From assembly GCF_037976825.1 (NCBI RefSeq), contig NZ_CP150269.1:5965501-6029500 (forward strand): DNA of 64,000 nt, in the 5' to 3' direction. Below, one piece after another: positions 58,789-64,000 of the stretch. The notes under the pieces were generated by a model, which was not told where the DNA came from, ran no database searches, and was given only the letters and a program-made list of their open reading frames with translations. The stretch's first letter is position 1. Each line of letters opens with the position of its first letter. This DNA comes from Paenibacillus sp. FSL K6-1330 (GTDB lineage: Bacteria > Bacillota > Bacilli > Paenibacillales > Paenibacillaceae). Position numbers and translations under genes: made by a program.

Positions 58789-60897
58789 ATGAAGAAAAAA
58801 AGGCAAAAACAGACTCCAGGCACTTTTTTATTCACTAGGACTTTTATCCTGATTTTTGTTTTCATGTTTTTTACGACAAATTTTCACAATCCATTCCCTG
58901 TTTCTGCAAATTCCTTACAAAAAAATCACACCGATGCTTTTGATGCGGTCTTTGTTCTGGATACAAGCTATTCTATGAATCATGCTGACCCTAACAAAAT
59001 GGCGAACGAAGTGATTCATATGTTCATGGACATGAGTGAAGCGAGCCGGACGAGAATCGGCTTTGTAGCCTACAATCATCAAATTGTGGATTCCAAACCG
59101 CTAACCTCCATTTCGGTAGCGGCTAATAAGACAGAGCTCAAACAAAAAATAGCCGGACTCCGCAGAAGCGGATATACCGATTTAGGATTAGGACTAAACA
59201 CAGGCGGGAACTTGATCTCATCCAAGTCGTCTGAAGGAGAGGGCAGTGGACGTAAGCCGTTCGTCATTCTTCTTTCTGACGGAGAAACAGATTTTGGGCC
59301 AGCTTCCCGGTCTCAACGAACTGCTGCCGATTCAGCTAAGGACGTAGACAAAGCTATTTCAAAAGCGAAGAAGGATGGATACCCGATCTACACGATCGGA
59401 CTGAACCACGACGGCACCGTCAATCCTGAGGAATTGGAGCGCATCGCGAATGAAACTGGCGGCGCCTCATATATGACCAGCAGTGCTGACGATTTGCCTG
59501 AAATTTTCAACCGGATATTCGCGACGCAAATGAGATCCGTGCTGCTTCCGGTAGCTGGCGTTACGGCGACGGGGCAGCTGCAAGAGGTACAAGTCGACAT
59601 TCCCAATTCAAGTATGGGAGAAGCCAACATTATTTTGCTTTCCGAGCATCCACTCAAGGAGACGCAGCTTTTCTACAGCTCAGAGAATATACGTATGTTC
59701 AAGTCAGGGAGCTACACGCTGATCAAGGTATCTCAGCCCAAGAAAGGCACGGCCAAGCTTAAATTTAGGGGCACATCAGGGGATCTTGTAAAAATAAATT
59801 TGCTCGGAAGCTATGAGCTGGAAGCCAAAGCGGCAATCACGAGCAAAGCCGCCATCAAGGGTCAGCCTACGGGTATCGAGGCTTATCTCATCCATCCGGC
59901 TACAAATGAGCAATTAATGGAGCAGGAAGTGTATCAGTCTCTGCAAGGACAGCTTGTCGTGACGAATCTGGAGACGAATAAGGAAGTTGTTGTAGATATG
60001 AAGAACGAGGGCACACGCTTTTATGCGGAATACATCTTTTCCACCTCAGGTAAATACACATGGCAGGTAAAAATGGATGGTCCGAGCTTCTATCGGCACA
60101 GTATCGTCCAAGATCAGAATATTGTGAATATAGCGCCCTCCGTCCACGGCAGAGAACAACTAGAGGTCATCAAAGAAGATGGTCAAGTCGTACTGGACAT
60201 GAACGATTTATTCCTTGATGAGAACGGGGATGATTTAACTTACACCATGAACAGCGGCCACAAGCCAAATAAAATGCTGACCCCTGAGCTTAAGAACGGG
60301 GAACTGCTTTTGTCTCCGCTTCAAACGGGGCAGACCCAAATTACGGTAACTGCTGCCGATTCGGAAGGCGGCTCGGCTACGGCGATATTAACCGTTAACG
60401 TCAAATCGAAATACACGGTGCTTAAATGGTCTATCGCCGGAGGAATTGTTCTTCTTGCCATTGCCGCCGGTTTATTTATGTGGCTGCGTCCGAAGCCGGG
60501 CTTTGCCGGCAAGCTGGAAGGATATTTTCTGGCAACGGCCAGCGGCAGTGAAGTGCCGGTCAAATCATGGCCGCTCACCTCTTTTGGGGGACGTAAGGTA
60601 AGTCTGCTGGAGCTGTTCGTGAGCCTTGATGTACATGAGCCGCTTCCTGAAGCGCAACAAATTGTCTTTACCCCAGGTAAAGACGGCAAGCTGATCGTAA
60701 AGAACACATCACGTTGTTCACTTGTTCGCAACCGTACGCCGCTGCCGATGAATAAAAAAGAAATCCTCGAATATAATGACAAATTGTACATTACATTCGA
60801 GGACGGTATAACTGAAATCGAGCTGCGTTACAAGGCCATTAAGCCGGCTACAAATATTTTTATCCGGAACGGATCCACCGGCGAGCAGACGGGCTAG
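58789..60897 (+). CDS. vWA-domain membrane protein with cytoplasmic FHA-like tail
   Basis: A 702-aa protein with a signal peptide (FILIFVFMFFTTNF, cleavage near residue 40 after VSA), a vWA domain (about 50-240: DAVFVLDTSYSMNHAD with the metal-site DxSxS, then the threonine of GYTDLGLGL and LLSDGETDF), beta domains of unknown type (about 250-540), a membrane helix (about 548-568) and a cytoplasmic domain that resembles FHA (FTPGKDGKLIVKNTSRCSLV, KLYITFEDGITEIEL). It could sense the cell surface or a partner and pass a signal to the kinase. It is the only core gene on the plus strand; its end overlaps the convergent kinase gene by 38 bases. Confidence 0.85.
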   Translation: MKKKRQKQTPGTFLFTRTFILIFVFMFFTTNFHNPFPVSANSLQKNHTDAFDAVFVLDTSYSMNHADPNKMANEVIHMFMDMSEASRTRIGFVAYNHQIVDSKPLTSISVAANKTELKQKIAGLRRSGYTDLGLGLNTGGNLISSKSSEGEGSGRKPFVILLSDGETDFGPASRSQRTAADSAKDVDKAISKAKKDGYPIYTIGLNHDGTVNPEELERIANETGGASYMTSSADDLPEIFNRIFATQMRSVLLPVAGVTATGQLQEVQVDIPNSSMGEANIILLSEHPLKETQLFYSSENIRMFKSGSYTLIKVSQPKKGTAKLKFRGTSGDLVKINLLGSYELEAKAAITSKAAIKGQPTGIEAYLIHPATNEQLMEQEVYQSLQGQLVVTNLETNKEVVVDMKNEGTRFYAEYIFSTSGKYTWQVKMDGPSFYRHSIVQDQNIVNIAPSVHGREQLEVIKEDGQVVLDMNDLFLDENGDDLTYTMNSGHKPNKMLTPELKNGELLLSPLQTGQTQITVTAADSEGGSATAILTVNVKSKYTVLKWSIAGGIVLLAIAAGLFMWLRPKPGFAGKLEGYFLATASGSEVPVKSWPLTSFGGRKVSLLELFVSLDVHEPLPEAQQIVFTPGKDGKLIVKNTSRCSLVRNRTPLPMNKKEILEYNDKLYITFEDGITEIELRYKAIKPATNIFIRNGSTGEQTG

Positions 60898-61807
60898 TCA
60901 CATATTCCATCGTAATCGCAGCCTTGAACCATTTAAGAGAAGAACAGCGTTTGTCCGGCTCAACGATCAAGCCGCGTCGGATGGCTCGGGACAGAAACGG
61001 CCAACGGCGCTTCAACCCCGTGCCCATCGGCTCCAGCCGATCATCGAACAATCGCTTGCGAACATCTGTGGGCGCCGTGCCGCGGCAGCAATAATACAAC
61101 AATGCAGCCAAGCTGTATATATCGCTTACCGGCCCTTGACGAGATTGTTCGGAATAAAGCTCGAGTGGCGAATACCCGGCTGTTGTCAGAATCGGGTAGC
61201 CGCCGCTGCCGTCAAAACGAATGGCTGAACCGAAATCGAGCAGCTTCGCGCGCCTCTGGTGATCAATGATAATATTGCCCGGCTTTAAGTCACGATGAAT
61301 GATTCCTTGCTTATGCAGATGTTCCAGCGTCTCAATCAAGGGAAGCATCGTCTTGTACAGAAAGCCGGGCTCAACTCTATCTGGACGTCCCTCAATCATT
61401 TCTGCCAATGTAACCCCTTCTATAAACTCCATAACAATATAGACGGTCTCATTTTGTTCAAATTGACCCATAAAGCGGACAATACCGGGATGCTCACAGT
61501 CCTTCAAAATCTTTCCTTCATTAATAAATGCATTCCTTAAAGCTTCATACTTATCATCCGGCACTCCCGATAACCGGCGTACAGAGCTGCCATCTTTCCC
61601 TCTACGTACTAACGATTTAGGGAAGAACTCCTTGATCACGAACTTCATATCCTTCTCTTCGCATCTGACCGCGTATACGATGGCCAGTTCGCTTGCAGAA
61701 ATCTTACTGCGAACCCGGTAAGTCAGTGACGATCCTGACTCCCTGCTGTACAATCTATAATTGCGGCGCAGTCCATTCCCCTCGTTTTCCATCATTGCTT
61801 TACTCAC
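60860..61807 (-). CDS. Hanks-type Ser/Thr protein kinase of the injection system
   Basis: A 315-aa cytoplasmic kinase. Motifs: FVIKEFFP (catalytic Lys), an IVMEFIEGVTL hinge, HRDLKPGNIIID (catalytic loop), LLDFGSAIRF (DFG), GYSPLELYSEQ (APE-like), and VSDIYSLAALLYY. The glycine-rich loop is unusual (SKISASELAIVYAVR in place of GxGxxG). It should act with the FHA proteins and PP2C phosphatase as in the PpkA-Fha-PppA pathway of T6SS, controlling assembly. The start is the GTG at 61807 behind GGAGG; TTG 61813 overlaps that site. Confidence 0.9.
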   Translation of the reverse strand: MSKAMMENEGNGLRRNYRLYSRESGSSLTYRVRSKISASELAIVYAVRCEEKDMKFVIKEFFPKSLVRRGKDGSSVRRLSGVPDDKYEALRNAFINEGKILKDCEHPGIVRFMGQFEQNETVYIVMEFIEGVTLAEMIEGRPDRVEPGFLYKTMLPLIETLEHLHKQGIIHRDLKPGNIIIDHQRRAKLLDFGSAIRFDGSGGYPILTTAGYSPLELYSEQSRQGPVSDIYSLAALLYYCCRGTAPTDVRKRLFDDRLEPMGTGLKRRWPFLSRAIRRGLIVEPDKRCSSLKWFKAAITMEYVTSPSARRWIRSG

Positions 61808-61813
61808 TGTCAA

Positions 61814-62064
61814 CCTCCAAGAACGTTTTAAAGAAGAACCTGGTTGTTATGTTTTTTGCGATTAATATCAAACAACCTATATATGTAATATCCTCATCTT
61901 ACCAACTTCTCAACAAATTGACCATGCATGATCTGATATATGTTCTCTCAAAACATCCCCCTCACCGGCGAGTAAATATATTGAATTCTTCTTGCGCCCT
62001 CAAGGGTTTGAGTCAATATTCCGGGTGCGAAAGTTGAGTAACAATATACTCGTTATTTTTTCTC
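61814..62064. other. Intergenic stretch upstream of the kinase gene
   Basis: About 250 AT-rich bases. I see no gene. They must contain the promoter of the kinase (minus strand), for which I find no strong pair of boxes. Confidence 0.3.
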
Positions 62065-62092
62065 TTGAAAAACTCATAATTCCAAGTATAAT
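62065..62092 (+). promoter_or_regulatory. Sigma-A-type promoter of the 113-aa gene
   Basis: TTGAAA (62065-62070), a 16-base spacer and TATAAT (62087-62092), 46 bases before the start codon. Confidence 0.75.
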
Positions 62093-62137
62093 ACTTGGTA
62101 TAAAGATAATTAGGAGTTTGCTAAGGGGGCTTTCAAC

Positions 62138-62479
62138 TTGGATCCATGCGATAAAGAACCGACATCACTGACCCTCGATGATTATCTGGATCTTCTCAGT
62201 TTGGCTATACGCTTGGAAGATCGGAAGTGGCAAGCGGACATTGTTCGTACACTTCGCCACATGCAGGAACCTCAGGGCGAGAAACAAGTGAAGTCGGAGG
62301 AATGTACGGAACATGAGCTGTGGCAATGCATGAACCAAATCAATGACCGCATGTTTACCCTGTACAATGAACTGAAAGCAACGGATGATAAAGATAAACA
62401 GCGGAAGCTGCTCGACCAGATGTGGGAACTTAAAATTGCCCGGGTTGAGGTTTTCCGCAAAATACGCTCGATATATTAA
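62138..62479 (+). CDS. Hypothetical protein (113 aa)
   Basis: A helical, charged protein: LTLDDYLDLLSLAIRLEDRK, ELWQCMNQINDRMFTLYNEL, QMWELKIARVEVFRKIRSIY. The start is a TTG at 62138 behind AAGGGGGC. It has its own promoter and a strong terminator, so it is expressed alone. I recall similar small helical proteins as conserved unknowns in Bacillus and Paenibacillus, but cannot name one. Confidence 0.75.
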   Translation: MDPCDKEPTSLTLDDYLDLLSLAIRLEDRKWQADIVRTLRHMQEPQGEKQVKSEECTEHELWQCMNQINDRMFTLYNELKATDDKDKQRKLLDQMWELKIARVEVFRKIRSIY

Positions 62480-62480
62480 T

Positions 62481-62527
62481 AACAAACAAAGACGATAGCT
62501 CCTTCTGGAGTATCGTCTTTGTTTGTT
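62481..62527. terminator. Bidirectional terminator
   Basis: The perfect stem AACAAACAAAGACGATA...TATCGTCTTTGTTTGTT with a GGAG/CTCC inner part lies between convergent genes. Confidence 0.92.
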
Positions 62528-62542
62528 ATTGATGACCTTTCG

Positions 62543-63019
62543 CTATGATAAATCCAAATAATAATACGCAAATTCTTCATCCTGCACATACCCTGCGGAT
62601 GCATACAATTGCTGAGCAGTCACGTTATGAAGCTGCGTGGACAGAGTCAGCCCCTTAGCTCCGGTCTGAAGGGCGTGCGCTTGGGCTTGATGGAGCAGTT
62701 TCCTTCCGATACCAAGTCCGCGATATTCGGAATCCACGTATAGATCATTCAAGATCCACAACCTGGACATCGATAGCGATGAGAAGGACGGATATAACTG
62801 CAGAAAGCCAGCCGTGACCAGGGTTCCCCCACTATTGTAATCCGCTAAATACATAACGGAATCACCTCGAGTCAGTCTCTCCCTGATATATTCCTCAGCC
62901 CCGTTTAAATCATCTTCTCGCTTATAGAATTGACGATACTGATTAAACAGAGCGGCTGCCTTATCCAAATCCTTCAGCTCTGCTTGATATATATGAATCT
63001 CTGCTTTCAAATCACGCAC
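62543..63019 (-). CDS. GNAT-family N-acetyltransferase
   Basis: A 158-aa acetyltransferase. Motif A is present (LWILNDLYVDSEYRGLGIGR, with the acetyl-CoA loop RGLGIG), as is the C-terminal region LSTQLHNVTAQQLYASAGY. The substrate is unknown. The start is a GTG at 63019 with AAAGGAT upstream. It lies downstream of another GNAT gene on the same strand but about 110 bases away. Confidence 0.88.
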   Translation of the reverse strand: MRDLKAEIHIYQAELKDLDKAAALFNQYRQFYKREDDLNGAEEYIRERLTRGDSVMYLADYNSGGTLVTAGFLQLYPSFSSLSMSRLWILNDLYVDSEYRGLGIGRKLLHQAQAHALQTGAKGLTLSTQLHNVTAQQLYASAGYVQDEEFAYYYLDLS

Positions 63020-63128
63020 ATCCTTTACATCATACGTTATTCCAAGTTTACTGGATGCCGGTCAAGGTTTGGAATGCAGAAAACCACGAATGGTTTGCAC
63101 GCAACTTCATTCTCAGGCAGCCAGGATG

Positions 63129-63707
63129 CTATTGCCCTTGGTGATACAGCGCCCTGTATTCCTCCTCCAGCATGCTCATTATTATAGAGTCATGGTAACG
63201 ATGCTGGTAGTACAATGCGTCTCGCTGAACTCCTTCACGCTTGAAGCCCACTTTCTCATAAGCCTTGATGGCACGCTCGTTATAATCAAACACCTGCAGC
63301 TCGATCCGGTGAAGATGAAGGATTCCGAAGGCGTATTCAAGCAAGAGCTTGATGGCTTCCGGTCCGTACCCCTTGCCGAGATGCTCGCCCTTATCAAGGG
63401 CGATGCGAATATTCGCATTCCGGTTAACGTAATCGATATCCAGCAGCGCGATATCGCCAATAATCTGATCGCTATCCGATAAAGCGATTAGCAGCAGGAT
63501 GGTGTCGTGATTACTGGATTTCTCCTCGATATACCGACGTACCTCTTCCAGCGTAAAAGCCCGCTTCGTCCCGGTCAGCCTCCGCATTTCCGGATTAAAC
63601 AGCATTTGAAAATACTCTGCGGTATCCTCTTCTCCAAAGGGACGCAAGTAGATCCGCTCGCCTTCAAGAAACCGTACCGGCTTCGTATTTGTAATAGATG
63701 AGTTCAT
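63129..63707 (-). CDS. GNAT-family N-acetyltransferase, RimJ/SpeG type
   Basis: A 192-aa protein of the RimJ/RimL-SpeG type: GERIYLRPFGEEDTAEYFQM at the start, NIRIALDKGEHLGKGYGPEAIKL with the acetyl-CoA loop GKGYG, then YAFGILHLHRIELQVFDYNE and KVGFKREGVQRDA. Relatives acetylate ribosomal proteins, peptides or polyamines. GGGAGG precedes the ATG at 63707. The next gene upstream is divergent. Confidence 0.9.
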   Translation of the reverse strand: MNSSITNTKPVRFLEGERIYLRPFGEEDTAEYFQMLFNPEMRRLTGTKRAFTLEEVRRYIEEKSSNHDTILLLIALSDSDQIIGDIALLDIDYVNRNANIRIALDKGEHLGKGYGPEAIKLLLEYAFGILHLHRIELQVFDYNERAIKAYEKVGFKREGVQRDALYYQHRYHDSIIMSMLEEEYRALYHQGQ

Positions 63708-63816
63708 GTCGATTGTAACCTCCCGTTTCCTCTGGAACTAAAAATCCCTTATACTATATCAAGAAATTGACCATATCCAAATATGCAGATTCGAATATTT
63801 ATAAAGGACAGATGAT

Positions 63817-64000
63817 ATGAAACAGGTTCCGGTAAATCAAACAGAAATCACATTATTGCTGGATGATTCCAGCGTTCCCCTGTATGTACAATTGTATCGA
63901 TACATGAAACAACAGATATCCGCCGGGCATTGGCTTCATGCAAGCCGTCTCCCATCGGTTCGAAGGCTTGCCGAGCTGCTTGGCATTAGCACCACCCCCA
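63817..64000 (+). CDS. MocR/PdxR-type GntR regulator with aminotransferase domain (N-terminal part only)
   Basis: The 61 visible codons encode a GntR-type winged helix: SVPLYVQLYRYMKQQISAGH, LHASRLPSVRRLAELLGIS. The 15-residue lead-in before PLYVQLYRYM fits MocR/PdxR regulators, which carry a PLP-binding aminotransferase-like domain beyond the HTH. That part lies outside the window, so a simple GntR regulator is not excluded. A start at an overlapping ATG (63812) is out of frame. Confidence 0.7.
   Translation, partial: MKQVPVNQTEITLLLDDSSVPLYVQLYRYMKQQISAGHWLHASRLPSVRRLAELLGISTTP

Overview
The window looks like the chromosome of a Paenibacillus-type Bacillota. Evidence: roughly 50% GC outside the accessory part, strong GGAGG ribosome sites, a ytqA-mnmM gene pair, a SARP-type response regulator beside a giant 7TM hybrid kinase, and a dispersed repeat of a kind I associate with Paenibacillus. 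The genus is an inference.

Layout. (1) 1-10.2 kb: housekeeping and metabolic genes: end of ytqA, mnmM, manA, a lipase-like hydrolase, a B12-binding radical SAM protein, recQ, an AraC regulator, SRPBCC and VOC proteins, speD. (2) 10.2-25.1 kb: regulation and envelope: a histidine kinase and LuxR response regulator fused in one chain, an MBL hydrolase with a winged-helix regulator and palindromic operators, an Rrf2 regulator with three matching operator copies at two promoters, an LCP ligase, an AEC transporter, and a 1050-residue hybrid kinase with a SARP response regulator. (3) 25.1-41.1 kb: an AT-rich accessory block of polymorphic toxin tips, immunity genes and broken toxin remnants. (4) 41.1-61.8 kb: the core of a T6SS-like contractile injection system (CIS). 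(5) 61.8-64 kb: a small unknown gene, two GNAT acetyltransferases and the start of a MocR/PdxR-type regulator.

The injection system is the main discovery candidate. Reading down the minus strand from a promoter near 58.58 kb it encodes a one-chain sheath candidate, an Hcp-like tube, a J-domain protein, two FHA proteins, an intact PP2C phosphatase, a membrane protein with a decayed PP2C domain, two unknown proteins in baseplate position, an Hsp70-like ATPase with a 230-residue N-terminal extension, a possible TssK/fibre-like adaptor, a bare VgrG spike, a pentapeptide-repeat protein, an unknown protein, a DUF4280 (PAAR-like) tip, and finally VgrG proteins fused to toxins. A vWA membrane protein (plus strand) and a Ser/Thr kinase complete it. 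I see no ClpV ATPase and no TssJLM membrane complex, so the system would be a T6SS-like machine adapted to a single-membrane cell, with a kinase/FHA/phosphatase switch and possibly an Hsp70-DnaJ pair in assembly or recycling.

Downstream of the tip genes the locus behaves like an Rhs or CDI toxin reservoir. There are two long VgrG-toxin genes sharing over 2 kb, one truncated tip with its own nuclease, orphan cassettes (a deaminase, a frameshifted KHELxE-type toxin, an EndoU piece, a nuclease tail) and immunity genes, several paralogous. Many cassettes end in the same AT-rich tail with a terminator-like hairpin, so shared VgrG sequence upstream and a shared tail downstream could act as recombination arms. 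A 49-bp inverted repeat, 48/49 identical, marks a recent inversion or inverted duplication that beheads one VgrG gene.
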